In this document: positions 35,531 through 44,513 of the stretch, one piece after another
Position numbering within the stretch: position 1 is the stretch's first letter
Layout: every line of letters begins with the position of its first letter
Origin: Robiginitomaculum sp.
Lineage (GTDB): Bacteria > Pseudomonadota > Alphaproteobacteria > Caulobacterales > Maricaulaceae
Assembly: GCA_030949705.1 (NCBI GenBank)
Contig: JAUZSF010000003.1
Span: 1 to 64,000 of the forward strand
Direction of reading: 5' to 3'
Length of the DNA: 64,000 nt
Notes under the pieces: model-generated
What the model was told of the DNA's origin: nothing
Databases searched by the model: none
What the model saw: the letters and a program-made list of their open reading frames with translations, nothing else
Made by a program: the position numbers and the translations under genes

Positions 35531-35949
35531 GGTCTGGCGACCGACCTCACGAGAACGCCGGATCACCTCGGCACACTCTCTAACCCCCGTTTTTCTCTAT
35601 TCGACCGACCTTCGGGGCGTTTGAGGTCGGTCTACAATAGCCCAATAAAACAAGGGTTTTTCGTGAATTTCGTGCCCGACCGGTTGCAGCGATGTCAAAT
35701 CCTCTCACGCGATCAGAGAAAACAGAAATGGACGTGGCGGGGCGAAAAGATGCGTGTCCGGACCTCTGATTTTTGCGAAATTATTCTGAATACACCGCCC
35801 TTGCAACATACACCAGGACAGCTCCAAAAACCCATGGTTTGAGTCAAGGTCCAGGAAGGGGCGTTTCGAAAAGCGGCGTTGACTCAGGGGTTGATGAGCA
35901 TCGCGACAAATGTTCCAGATTGATGAGATTGGCCAGCTTGTGGCGTTCC
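35531..35949. other. Non-coding gap right of the island
   Basis: No gene is supported. An inverted repeat GACCGACCTCA (35539-35549) / TGAGGTCGGTC (35622-35632) flanks an 72-nt segment and could form a stem. The rest shows no recognisable feature; ORFs here are antisense extensions of the LysR gene. Confidence 0.45.
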
Positions 35950-36837
35950 TCAGCTGTCCACCTGCTGGTCTGGACGTCCCTCGAACAGATGGGACAGAGC
36001 CGCCACTTCGCGTTGCATATGTTCGCGAAACAGGCGCACCCGCTTGATCCGGCGCAGATCTCGATGGTAGACCAGCCACAAGCCCAGATCATGGCGCGGC
36101 TCTGGCGGGCGATAGCGCGTGAGGGCGGGCTCTCGGTCGCCCATGAAACAGGGCAGATAGGCCAGCCCCGCTCCGGCCTTCAGCGCCGCCAGGGTCAGCA
36201 GGGTATCGTCCACATAAAAGCTGTGTTCGTGGCGTGGGCAGGCGTCCTTGGTCCAGTCCATGTGAAAGCCGCAGCATTCCACGCCCAGCCATTTTTCCCC
36301 AGTCTTTCCGGCCTTCAGATCGGCGCAATAGGCACGCGCGCCATAGACCGCCGAGGCAACCGTCACCAGCCGCAGGCCGATCAGGGTATCAAGGGGCGTG
36401 TTGGTCAGGCGGATGGCAATATCGGCGTCGCGCTCGGACAGGGTCGCATATTTGTTGGACACCTGGACATACAATTCTATATCGGGCTGTGCCGCGCTGA
36501 AGCTGGCGAAAACCGGCATCAGGATCGAGGAGGCCATATTGTTGATGGCGGTGACCCGCAATTCTCCGGTTGCGCTGTTGTCCAGATCGCTGCGCACTCC
36601 TTCGAATTCCAGTATCTCGGCTTCAATCTTGCGCGCGGAAAGCTGTAGCTCCTCGCCCGCTTCGGTCAACTCATAGCCGGATTTCTTGCGCTCGATCAGG
36701 CGGGTTCCCAGATCCGCTTCCATGGATTTCAGCCGCCGTGAAACCGTCGAATGCTGGACCGACAGGCGTTTGGCCGCGCCGCTGATCGGACCGGTGCGGG
36801 CTATGGCAAGAAAAATCCTGATGTCATCCCAATGCAT
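35950..36837 (-). CDS. LysR-family transcriptional regulator
   Basis: A 295-residue protein with the N-terminal LysR winged helix (MHWDDIRIFLAIARTGPISG; RLSVQHSTVSRRLKSMEADL; TRLIERKKSGYELTEAGEEL) and a C-terminal periplasmic-binding-like effector domain. It is divergent from the methyltransferase at 36951, the usual arrangement for LysR regulators and their targets. The effector is unknown. No Shine-Dalgarno is evident at this start, but the HTH begins right after it, so the start is well placed. Confidence 0.92.
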   Translation of the reverse strand: MHWDDIRIFLAIARTGPISGAAKRLSVQHSTVSRRLKSMEADLGTRLIERKKSGYELTEAGEELQLSARKIEAEILEFEGVRSDLDNSATGELRVTAINNMASSILMPVFASFSAAQPDIELYVQVSNKYATLSERDADIAIRLTNTPLDTLIGLRLVTVASAVYGARAYCADLKAGKTGEKWLGVECCGFHMDWTKDACPRHEHSFYVDDTLLTLAALKAGAGLAYLPCFMGDREPALTRYRPPEPRHDLGLWLVYHRDLRRIKRVRLFREHMQREVAALSHLFEGRPDQQVDS

Positions 36838-36860
36838 TCTGGCACTCGCGGTTTGTGCAT

Positions 36861-36904
36861 TTTTGCAAAAACACTGTCGAAAACTTGCGAATGTCCGTCA
36901 GTGT
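36861..36904. promoter_or_regulatory. Possible LysR operator region
   Basis: Between the divergent lysR and methyltransferase genes lie a palindrome TTTTGCAAAA (36861-36870) and an inverted pair ACACTG (36871-36876) / CAGTGT (36899-36904). LysR proteins bind dyads in such regions, but the spacing is not the usual T-N11-A, so this is a weak call. Confidence 0.3.
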
Positions 36905-36950
36905 CGCGGTTTGCTATCTGTTTATCAACAAAAATCGACAGGAGGAAAAA

Positions 36951-37817
36951 ATGACTACGTTACAAAAAACCTTTGATCCGGTCGCCTTCAAAAGCACCAC
37001 CAGGCAGCAATGGGACAGTGCCGCCGAAGCCTGGAACCGCTGGTCGCCGCTGCTTTCGCGCTGGCTTGGGCCTGCGACGGAACGGATGCTGGACATGACC
37101 GGCGTCGGCGTTGGCTGCCGGGTACTGGATGTGGCCGCCGGGGCGGGTGAACAGACCCTCGCTGCCGCCAAACGGGTCGGGCCGACGGGCCATGTGCTGG
37201 CCACCGATCTTTCACCGGCAATCCTTGAATGCGCCGCTGAAAATGCCCGTCTGGCTGGCCTGACGCAGGTGGAAACCAGGGTCAAGGACGGCGAAGCGAT
37301 TGGTGAAATCGAGGCCGAGCCGTTTGATGCGGTGATATCGCGCGTCGGGCTGATCTATTTCCCAGACCAGATCAAGGCGCTTTCCGGTATGCGAGACCAA
37401 CTGCGCCCGGGCGGACGCGTCGGGGCCATTACCTATGCAGAAGCCGAGCGGAACGGTTTCTTTTCGGTGCCTGTCAAGATCATTCGCGAGCGTGCCAAGC
37501 TGCCGCCGCCGCTGCCCGTTCAGCCGGGGCCGTTCAGTCTGGGTGACCCGGACGTATTGGCCGCACGCCTGAAGGAGGCCGGGTTAAAGGCTATCGAGGT
37601 TGAGCGGATGGACGCGCCGGTGCGTCTGAAATCCGCCGCCGAATGCCTGCAATTCGAACAGGAATCCTTTGGTGCGCTGCACCAGATGCTGGCGGGTTTG
37701 TCTGAACCCGAACAGGACGACGCCTGGGGCGAAATCGAAACTGCCCTTGAGGAATTCGAGACCGAGGGCGGTTTTGAAGGTCCGTGCGAAATGCTTGTGG
37801 CCTGTGGAACCAAATGA
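36951..37817 (+). CDS. Class I SAM-dependent methyltransferase
   Basis: A 288-residue protein starting at MTTLQKTFDPVAFKSTTRQQ, chosen because AGGAGG stands seven bases upstream; an upstream in-frame Met at 36855 is discarded. Motif I is CRVLDVAAGAGEQTLAA (residues about 60-75), the acidic end of beta-2 is VLATDLSPAILECAAENARL, and motif post-I FDAVISRVGLIYFPD fits a UbiE/Methyltransf_11-type enzyme. The substrate is unknown. Control by the divergent LysR regulator is likely. The gene ends 27 bp before the left end of an IS6-family element. Confidence 0.88.
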   Translation: MTTLQKTFDPVAFKSTTRQQWDSAAEAWNRWSPLLSRWLGPATERMLDMTGVGVGCRVLDVAAGAGEQTLAAAKRVGPTGHVLATDLSPAILECAAENARLAGLTQVETRVKDGEAIGEIEAEPFDAVISRVGLIYFPDQIKALSGMRDQLRPGGRVGAITYAEAERNGFFSVPVKIIRERAKLPPPLPVQPGPFSLGDPDVLAARLKEAGLKAIEVERMDAPVRLKSAAECLQFEQESFGALHQMLAGLSEPEQDDAWGEIETALEEFETEGGFEGPCEMLVACGTK

Positions 37818-37844
37818 TCCGACCGGGGCGGCGCGCCATGGCAT

Positions 37845-38650
37845 GGCACTGTCAGAGCAAAATGGCTTGAAGACGGAAGCGTGATTTCGTAGCTTGGTGG
37901 GATGAAAAATCCGTTCCGCTATTTCAAGACTTCGCCCCAGATCATCCGTTTAGCAGTGATGATGTACATCCGTTTTCCGCTTTCCCTGCGAAATGTTGAG
38001 GATTTACTGCATGAACGTGGCATCGACATCACTTACGAGACGGTGAGGTTCTGGTGGAACCGGTTTGGCCCAATGTTCGCTAGAGGAATTAGAAAGCGGC
38101 GCGTCCAAAACCATAATTACTCAAACTGGGCCTGGCACTTGGACGAGGTTTTCGTGAAAATAAAGGGTAAGCTTCATTACCTCTGGCGGGCTGTGGATCA
38201 CGAGGGGGAAGTACTGGATGTTTTTGTTTCAAAACGCCGAGATCGCAAAGCAGCCTTGAAGTTTTTGAGGAAAACCATGAAGCGATATGGCAAACCCAAA
38301 GCGGTTGTAACAGACCGCTTGAAATCATATCGGGCTGCCATGAAGGTCATTGGAAACGCTGATCATCAGGTGATGAAACAATGGCTCAATAACCGAGCAG
38401 AAAACTCCCACCAACCTTTCCGTAGACGAGAGCGGGCGATGCTCAAATTCAGGAGTTTTGCAACCTTGCAAAACTTCGTTTCGATCCACTCATCCATCCA
38501 CAACCATTTCAACCACGACAGACAATTATGCCCAAGAGCCACATTCAAGGAAAACCGAGCAAAAGCACTGGCTGAATGGGACCAAATCGCCGCTTGAAAT
38601 GGTTCCAACCTGACACTTCAGAGACCACTTCGCTTTTGTCTGACAGCACC
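37845..38650. mobile_element. IS6-family insertion sequence
   Basis: An element of about 806 bp with imperfect terminal repeats: left GGCACTGTCAGAGCAAAA, right (reverse complement) GGTGCTGTCAGACAAAA. The single transposase nearly fills it. IS6 elements normally create 8-bp target duplications; flanks CATGGCAT and TTAACGAA do not match, which suggests intermolecular co-integration, deletion or recombination after insertion. Confidence 0.85.
37902..38597 (+). CDS. IS6-family DDE transposase
   Basis: An intact 231-residue transposase. The first Asp is in NWAWHLDEVFVKIKGKLHYL, the second in KAVVTDRLKSYRAA, and Glu in NNRAENSHQPFRRRER. The N-terminal zinc-less helix-turn-helix (RFPLSLRNVEDLLHERGIDI) is typical. 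It should be active if expressed; unlike the IS5 copy at 858 it shows no frameshift. Confidence 0.95.
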   Translation: MKNPFRYFKTSPQIIRLAVMMYIRFPLSLRNVEDLLHERGIDITYETVRFWWNRFGPMFARGIRKRRVQNHNYSNWAWHLDEVFVKIKGKLHYLWRAVDHEGEVLDVFVSKRRDRKAALKFLRKTMKRYGKPKAVVTDRLKSYRAAMKVIGNADHQVMKQWLNNRAENSHQPFRRRERAMLKFRSFATLQNFVSIHSSIHNHFNHDRQLCPRATFKENRAKALAEWDQIAA

Positions 38651-38763
38651 TTAACGAAAGCATTCCTGGCCCTTTCCCTACTCAAAGTCCGATAAATCTG
38701 ACAAGGCGCACCTAATCTGCTAATAAAGCAAAATACATACTGAGGCTTGGGGAAGCAGATGTC

Positions 38764-40029
38764 ATGACCAGTAAAGCTATAGGTGGAATAGGTGAAAATG
38801 TAGGCCGGCCGGCAATCGCCTCTGAACGGGTTACAGAACTGGATGTATTGCGTGGTTTTGCTTTGTTTGGGGTGTTTCTGGCCAATCTGGTAAAGCCGAT
38901 TAGCTGGAATTTGCTGGCCACCTCAGAACAAATGGCCGCTTTGCCAAGTCAGCCGGTGGATAATGTTTTTGTTTTTCTGATCAATGTCTTCATTGCCGAC
39001 AAGTCGAACACCTTGTTCGCCTTTTTATTCGGCCTGGGCTTTTACATTCAGATGGAGCGTTTGAGCAAGCGCGGGGTGAACTTCACCGCCATTTATACGC
39101 GCCGTTTGTTTATTTTGCTGGTATTTGGCTTTGTACATCTGATTTTTATCTGGTTTTGGGACATTCTGCATCTCTATGCATTTTGCGGGTTTTTCCTGTT
39201 GGTTTTACGCCGGGCCAGCGATCGTTTTTTGCTTGTCATGGGACTTTTTCTGGCGTTGACGGGGCGTCTGGTAGTCGATTTGTGGCTTAATATGAGCGGC
39301 ACTCTGGATAGCCTTGGGGTGCCAGTGCTCTATGAAAGCGCCGCCGTGTTGGAACGCCAGGCGATTTCCCAGTCCGGTAATTATCTTGGTCTGCTTGGCA
39401 ATCTTTTTGAGATCAACTGGAAGGAATATTTTCTGACTGGAATTGCCGGTTGGATTTTTTATGTGCTGGGCCGCTTCATGATTGGCATCTGGGTGGGGCG
39501 TCGTGGCTGGCTGCAAAATGCGTCGCAATACCTGCCGGGCTATCGTCGTGTCTTGTGGATTGCTTTGCCCACCGGGTTGGGCATCGAACTGGTGGGGCAG
39601 GGGATTGGCTGGGCTATCAACCAACACCTGGTGAGCGGTGGAGTGTGGGAAGTTCTGCTGTCCACATGTCATATGACGGCTACACCGTTTATGGCAACCG
39701 GTTATGCCTGTTTGATCGTGCTGGGGCTGCGCACCGGGTTGGGCCATCTTCTGTTATCCCCCCTGGCCGCGGTTGGGAAAATGGCGCTGACCAATTATGT
39801 GGCACAAAGTTTTATTATCGGCTTTGTCTTGCTGGGCATCGGGCCCGGCCTAAATCTGGCGGGACAGATCGGTATTGCCCACCTTACTTATGTGGCCATC
39901 ATTGCTTTTGGCGGACAAATCCTATTCAGCCACCTCTGGTTACAACGCTTTGCCTTTGGCCCTCTTGAATGGGTGTGGCGGGGGCTGACCTATGGTCATT
40001 TCCCCCCCTTGGTAAGGGCGGATCGGTAG
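38764..40029 (+). CDS. DUF418-family membrane protein
   Basis: A 421-residue protein with about 9-10 hydrophobic segments and the family start pattern SERVTELDVLRGFALFGVFL (residues about 20-39), then LFGLGFYIQMERLSKRG and the C-terminal DUF418 region from about residue 270. Members are related to acyltransferase-3-like membrane proteins but have no assigned role. It is convergent with the Rac-like GTPase gene, 27 bp apart, so no operon link. Confidence 0.87.
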   Translation: MTSKAIGGIGENVGRPAIASERVTELDVLRGFALFGVFLANLVKPISWNLLATSEQMAALPSQPVDNVFVFLINVFIADKSNTLFAFLFGLGFYIQMERLSKRGVNFTAIYTRRLFILLVFGFVHLIFIWFWDILHLYAFCGFFLLVLRRASDRFLLVMGLFLALTGRLVVDLWLNMSGTLDSLGVPVLYESAAVLERQAISQSGNYLGLLGNLFEINWKEYFLTGIAGWIFYVLGRFMIGIWVGRRGWLQNASQYLPGYRRVLWIALPTGLGIELVGQGIGWAINQHLVSGGVWEVLLSTCHMTATPFMATGYACLIVLGLRTGLGHLLLSPLAAVGKMALTNYVAQSFIIGFVLLGIGPGLNLAGQIGIAHLTYVAIIAFGGQILFSHLWLQRFAFGPLEWVWRGLTYGHFPPLVRADR

Positions 40030-40056
40030 AACGCGTGGCTATGCATAAGAGTACGG

Positions 40057-40749
40057 CTAATGTCCCCGCAAGGGATAGGACAGGGGGCGTTTTTTCAGTT
40101 TGAGTTTGTCTTTGCGATGCAGGGGTATGGTCTGGAAGGTGCGTTCTTTAAGCGTGCCCAGGGCAAGGCGTACCGAGGTGTCAAATATATTCTTTAGGCC
40201 AATTTGGGTCAGGGCCGAGCATTCGCGATAAACCAGTCCTAAAGACCGGGCCAGCGCTTGGCCGTCTTCGGGGGTTTTAATGGGGCCTTTTAGGCGCGTA
40301 ACTGGATCATCGCGCAGATCGGTTTTGTACCCGGCTAGCAAGATTGGAGTTTGGGGGGTGTGGTGGCGCAGTTCCGGCAGCCATTTGCGGGTCACATTAT
40401 CAAAGCTGGACGGCGAAATGATTGAATAGGCAATGATGAACACGTCCGTTTGCGGATAGCTGAGCGGCCGCAGGCGATCATATTCGCTCTGCCCGGCCGT
40501 ATCCCACAGGCCAAGATTAACGGGCCTGCCATCAACCATGATATTGGCGCTGTAATTATCAAAAACCGTTGGAATATACTCGCTGGGAAACGCATTGGTG
40601 GTATAGGAAATCAGGGAACTGGTTTTACCAACGGCCCCATCCCCGACAATCACCAGTTTAACCGGTTGCAAGGGCAATTGTGCATGGGCCGCCGTGGCTT
40701 TTGCCGCGCCTATGGCCAAGCCAGCTTTAAGAAGGTCGCGGCGTTTCAT
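40057..40749 (-). CDS. Rho/Rac-type small GTPase with twin-arginine signal peptide
   Basis: A 230-residue protein. Residues 1-23 look like a Tat signal ([20 protein letters not shown], cleavage after AHA). From residue 30 it follows eukaryotic Rac/Cdc42: P-loop GDGAVGKT (36-43), switch [11 protein letters not shown] (57-66), switch [22 protein letters not shown] (82-101), and [11 protein letters not shown]. The Rac residues Gly12, Thr35, Asp57 and Gln61 are kept at 38, 61, 83 and 87. Against remembered human Rac1, roughly three quarters of the first 120 domain residues match. The TKxD base motif is YKTD here, the Rho-insert segment is a few residues shorter, and the C-terminus has a basic patch ([10 protein letters not shown]) but no CaaX box. 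A strong Shine-Dalgarno (AGGAGG) and host-like codons argue for a functional, long-resident gene. Transfer from a eukaryote is inferred. Neighbours give no functional hint. Confidence 0.93.
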   Translation of the reverse strand: MKRRDLLKAGLAIGAAKATAAHAQLPLQPVKLVIVGDGAVGKTSSLISYTTNAFPSEYIPTVFDNYSANIMVDGRPVNLGLWDTAGQSEYDRLRPLSYPQTDVFIIAYSIISPSSFDNVTRKWLPELRHHTPQTPILLAGYKTDLRDDPVTRLKGPIKTPEDGQALARSLGLVYRECSALTQIGLKNIFDTSVRLALGTLKERTFQTIPLHRKDKLKLKKRPLSYPLRGH

Positions 40750-40807
40750 GGTGTCCTCCTGATGTTTCGCCCATCATAACCAAATGCAGGGCAGGGCGCA
40801 AAATGCG

Positions 40808-42121
40808 CTACAGGTTTGTGGATCGTGCGCGTTTGAACACATAAAAAACCGGTATGCCGGCAGCCAGCATGGGGACACCCCAGATCAGCACTTTCAAGCC
40901 CGATCCGATCATCGCCATCAGGGTAAAGGCAATGGTGATCATGGCGATGGCGGCCCATCCGCGGGCCTGTTTCCAAGAATAGCGCAGATCCGCCAGCGCC
41001 GACACCGCATAGGGCATTAGCGTGGACAGGGTCGACATGGATAGCAAAAATGTGAACGCGGCCACCAGACCATCGGCATAATTAAACAGTAATAAAACCG
41101 TGGCGATGCTGGAGGAGATCAATAGCGAAAAAAACGGTGCATGGCCTTGATTGCGCCGGGCCAGAAATTTGGGGGCCAGGCCATCCAGCGCCACGGCCAT
41201 GGGCATTTGCCCGCCCAGCAGGATGTTGCCATTCATGGAACCGGCGGTGGCCACCAGCGCCCCAATGGCAATCAAGGGCGCCCCAAGGGGACCAAGGGTT
41301 TTGGCGGCATCAACAAAGGGTGCGGTGGAGGTGGCCAGAACATTGGCGGGCACCAGCATCATCACCGCCGCGGTGGAGGCGATATACACCGTGGTGACGC
41401 ACAGGGTGCCAAAAATAACGGCGCGCGGAATGGTGCGTCTGGCATTGATCACATCGCCGGCGGGGATCACCCCGGCTTCGATCCCCAAAAATGCCCACAT
41501 GGTTAGAAGCGCCGTGGCCGCCAGCGCCGGCAATATGGGTTTAGCCTCCGGATTAAAGGCGGGAATATTATCAATGGTGCCGGCAAATACCCCCAACGCA
41601 ATGATGACCAGCAATGGCAATAATTTCAGCACCGACATCAGCAATTGCACCGCCGCGCCTTCGGCAATGCCGCGCATATTGATGGCGGTTAACAGCCAGA
41701 TCATGGCGACGGCTACCGCGGCCTGTGCCAAAGGATTACCCTCCAGCACCGGAATTAGGGATGCCATATAACCGGCAAACGCCACCCCAACGGCAGAAAT
41801 GGCAAACACCACCGCCAGCCAATAGCCCCAGCCCACCAGAAACCCGGCCAGATTGCCAAAGGCGTCGTGGGCATAGGCATAGGGGCCGCCGGTGCGGGGG
41901 GTCCGGCTGGCCAGACGGCCAAGGATCAGGGCAATCAGAATGGCCCCGCAGCCACTAAGCACCCATCCCAAAAAGCCCAATCCCCCATAGGGGACCATAA
42001 CCGCCGGCAGTAAAAAAATGCCCGAACCGATCATTACGCCTACAGTCATCGACCAGACTTGCCAAAAGCCCATGCTGGCCTTGGAGCCAGAGGAAGGCAT
42101 TGCGTGCTCAGCATCGCTCAT
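40808..42121 (-). CDS. APC-superfamily amino acid permease (AdiC/CadB-like)
   Basis: A 437-residue membrane protein with about 12 helices and the APC start GFWQVWSMTVGVMIGSGIFL; GCGAILIALILGRLASRTPR TGGPY follows. The branch resembles basic amino-acid antiporters and permeases. It is last of a four-gene operon whose start overlaps the dimethylargininase-type gene by 4 bp (ATGA). Import of a methylated or free guanidino amino acid would fit, but this is inference. Confidence 0.87.
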   Translation of the reverse strand: MSDAEHAMPSSGSKASMGFWQVWSMTVGVMIGSGIFLLPAVMVPYGGLGFLGWVLSGCGAILIALILGRLASRTPRTGGPYAYAHDAFGNLAGFLVGWGYWLAVVFAISAVGVAFAGYMASLIPVLEGNPLAQAAVAVAMIWLLTAINMRGIAEGAAVQLLMSVLKLLPLLVIIALGVFAGTIDNIPAFNPEAKPILPALAATALLTMWAFLGIEAGVIPAGDVINARRTIPRAVIFGTLCVTTVYIASTAAVMMLVPANVLATSTAPFVDAAKTLGPLGAPLIAIGALVATAGSMNGNILLGGQMPMAVALDGLAPKFLARRNQGHAPFFSLLISSSIATVLLLFNYADGLVAAFTFLLSMSTLSTLMPYAVSALADLRYSWKQARGWAAIAMITIAFTLMAMIGSGLKVLIWGVPMLAAGIPVFYVFKRARSTNL

Positions 42122-42912
42122 GGGGCGAACCAGCGCAGAGACATGCAGGAAAGCCCGGCATCAATCATGCCGATCTGGCGGGTATCCAGCGGCACAATTT
42201 CATAATCGTTTTGGGTCAGGGTTTCCAAGGTTTTTGGAAACTGTGATCCTACCATCACCACGTCATTAACGCGCAGGGCATTGGCCGCGGCCTCTTCGCC
42301 CTCGGGCACCAAAACAACATTCAGATGATCAAACACCCCCGATGCGGCGAGGCGTTTGGTGCAGAGCACCGTGTCTTCGGATAAAAGTGAACAATCGGTT
42401 TTAAAATGCAATACGTCCGGCGGGGTGCGGACAATCCTGCCGCTAATTCCCAAGATCTCAAGGCAGGAAACCAGCGCGCGCGCGCCCACCTCATCGGTGC
42501 GGGCCGAAAGGCCGATCATTACCGCGCCCGGCGTGACCAGCACGTCGCCGCCCTCTACATGTCCGCCTTTGGGCAAGGTGAGCACGGTGTCAAAGCTGTC
42601 CTGTAAAACCGGCGTCATAGCCGCGATTTCGCCGGCGCGAGTAGGCGCGCCAGAGCGCAAGGCAATCGCGCCCTGGGTGAACACCAAAGCCGGATCTTCG
42701 ACGAAAATGGCATCTGGAAATTCTGATAAGGACGGCAGCACGCTAACCTCAACACCGGCGCTTTTCAGGGCGGCGATATAGGTCTCGTGCTCGGCAACAA
42801 TGCCTTCAAAGTCTGGATTGCCAACATCGTCGGCGCGCAGGCCATGGGTCACTGATGGTGCTGGGCGGCGCACAATGGCGCGATTAAACTGGCTGACGGG
42901 GCGGGCGCTCAT
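42118..42912 (-). CDS. Dimethylargininase-type (DDAH) guanidino hydrolase
   Basis: A 264-residue protein of the amidinotransferase/DDAH fold. It has the substrate-binding block FPDAIFVEDPALVF, GGHVEGGDVLV, the catalytic His in VLHFKTDCSLL and the nucleophile Cys in AGLSCMSLRW near the C-terminus. DDAH converts asymmetric dimethylarginine to citrulline and dimethylamine; arginine-deiminase-like relatives share this layout, so the substrate is not certain. Both ends overlap neighbours by 4 bp (permease downstream, FAD enzyme upstream). Confidence 0.88.
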   Translation of the reverse strand: MSARPVSQFNRAIVRRPAPSVTHGLRADDVGNPDFEGIVAEHETYIAALKSAGVEVSVLPSLSEFPDAIFVEDPALVFTQGAIALRSGAPTRAGEIAAMTPVLQDSFDTVLTLPKGGHVEGGDVLVTPGAVMIGLSARTDEVGARALVSCLEILGISGRIVRTPPDVLHFKTDCSLLSEDTVLCTKRLAASGVFDHLNVVLVPEGEEAAANALRVNDVVMVGSQFPKTLETLTQNDYEIVPLDTRQIGMIDAGLSCMSLRWFAP

Positions 42913-44513
42913 GGCTGAAACCGGCGGTACGATCCGCCATCCTTGATGATTACATGGGCGGCATTATGCCCGGGCGCGCCGGTAACCCCGCCGCCGGGGT
43001 GGGTGCCGGCACCGCACATATAAAGCCCCTTTACGGGGCCTCGATAACTGCCATGACCCAGCACGGGGCGCGCCGACCAGAGCTGATCAATGCTCATATT
43101 GCCGTGCATAATATCGCCTGCAACAAGGCCGAATTTGTCCTCCAACCCTTTGGGCGAGAGGCGCGTCTGGCCCACAATTGAGGCACGAAAGCCCGGCGCG
43201 TATTGTTCAACCGTGTCCAAAATCACATCGGCGGCGGCACTTTCTTCTTCATCCCAATTTCGCCCATCCGGCAAAACCGGGGCAAATTGCTGGCAAAAGA
43301 GACTGGCCACATGGCATCCCGGCGGAGCCAGACTGTCATCCACCACCGAGGGGATCAGCATTTCCACAATGGGGTGTTTCGACCAGCCATCGCGTTTGGC
43401 ATCCAAAAAGGCGCGGTCCATATAATCCAGCGTCGGGGCCAGAATAATGCCGCTTTGATGGTGCGGGCCGGGTTCGGGCTTGGCGGTAAAAATGGGTAGT
43501 TTATCCAGCGCCACATTCATGCGAAACGTGCCCGATCCGGTGACAAAAGATCGGATGCGTTTCAAAAAGTCCGCCGGCAGATCGGCGGCATCCATCAGGC
43601 GTTCGTACAGCAATCGTGGCCCTACATTGGCGATAACGCGGGGCGCCATGATCTCTTCACCGCTTTGCAGGCGCACCCCGGCGGCCTTGCCCTGATCCAC
43701 CAGCACCTGCTCAACCGGGCTATCCAGGCTGATCTCCACCCCCAGATCCGTACACACTTTGGCCATGATCCGGGTGATGGTGCCCATGCCACCTATGCAA
43801 TGCCCCCACGCGCCCTTAATGCCGTTCACTTCACCAAACACATGGTGCAGCAATACATAGGCGCTGCCGGGCGTGTCCGGGCTGGCATAATTGCCGACCA
43901 CCGCGTCAAAGCCAAAGGCAGCCTTGACCGCCTCGCTTTCAAACCAGCCATCAAGATACGTGCGCGCGCTTTTGGTAAAGAGGTCCATCACATCGCGCTT
44001 TTGCTCAATCGGCAATTTGCTGATCGGCAGCCCCTGCACCGCCGCGCTGATCAGGGTGTTCAGGCCCTCGCCAAGGTTGGGCGGGGCCTTTAAGGCTAAA
44101 CTGCGCAGTACATTGGCCACATTTTCCAGCGCGTCATAATAGGCCGGCAACACCTTTGCATCATGATCAGAGAATTTACGAAACTCTTTTTGCGTGGCCT
44201 CCAGCCCGCCGCCCAGCATCAGATAGCCGCCATCTTCCTGGGGCAAAAAGTTAGAGATGGGCCGGGTGATCACCCGATAGCCATGCTTGGCCAATTCCAT
44301 GTCTTCGATAACTTTGGGCTGTAACAGGCTAACCGTATAGCTGGCGACCGAGTTCTTAAAACCAGGATGAAATTCCTCGGTCACGGCGGCGCCGCCGACC
44401 ACGTCCCGACGTTCGACAATGCGCACCTTCAGGCCCGCTTTGGCCAGATAAAACGCGCACACCAGACCATTATGGCCCGCGCCGATAATCAGGGCGTCAC
44501 AGGTTTTGCTCAT
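42909..44513 (-). CDS. FAD-dependent oxidoreductase (phytoene desaturase/PYROXD2-like)
   Basis: A 534-residue flavoprotein. The dinucleotide motif DALIIGAGHNGLVCAFYLAK is at residues 6-25 and the RIVERRDVVGGAAVTEE stretch follows. The C-terminal FAD motif MCGAGTHPGGGVTGAPGHNA is typical of the phytoene-desaturase-like NAD(P)/FAD family that includes PYROXD2. It oxidises or desaturates an unknown substrate. No carotenoid genes are nearby. It overlaps the Rieske oxygenase and DDAH genes by 4 bp each, so it acts in their pathway. Confidence 0.88.
   Translation of the reverse strand: MSKTCDALIIGAGHNGLVCAFYLAKAGLKVRIVERRDVVGGAAVTEEFHPGFKNSVASYTVSLLQPKVIEDMELAKHGYRVITRPISNFLPQEDGGYLMLGGGLEATQKEFRKFSDHDAKVLPAYYDALENVANVLRSLALKAPPNLGEGLNTLISAAVQGLPISKLPIEQKRDVMDLFTKSARTYLDGWFESEAVKAAFGFDAVVGNYASPDTPGSAYVLLHHVFGEVNGIKGAWGHCIGGMGTITRIMAKVCTDLGVEISLDSPVEQVLVDQGKAAGVRLQSGEEIMAPRVIANVGPRLLYERLMDAADLPADFLKRIRSFVTGSGTFRMNVALDKLPIFTAKPEPGPHHQSGIILAPTLDYMDRAFLDAKRDGWSKHPIVEMLIPSVVDDSLAPPGCHVASLFCQQFAPVLPDGRNWDEEESAAADVILDTVEQYAPGFRASIVGQTRLSPKGLEDKFGLVAGDIMHGNMSIDQLWSARPVLGHGSYRGPVKGLYMCGAGTHPGGGVTGAPGHNAAHVIIKDGGSYRRFQP

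Noticed and set aside
35773..36648. A 291-codon plus-strand frame
   Set aside because: Antisense to the LysR gene, whose HTH and effector domain are clear.
40057..40749. GTPase as an MglA-type bacterial Ras-like protein
   Set aside because: Switch and P-loop sequences are those of eukaryotic Rac/Cdc42, far closer than any MglA pattern I know.
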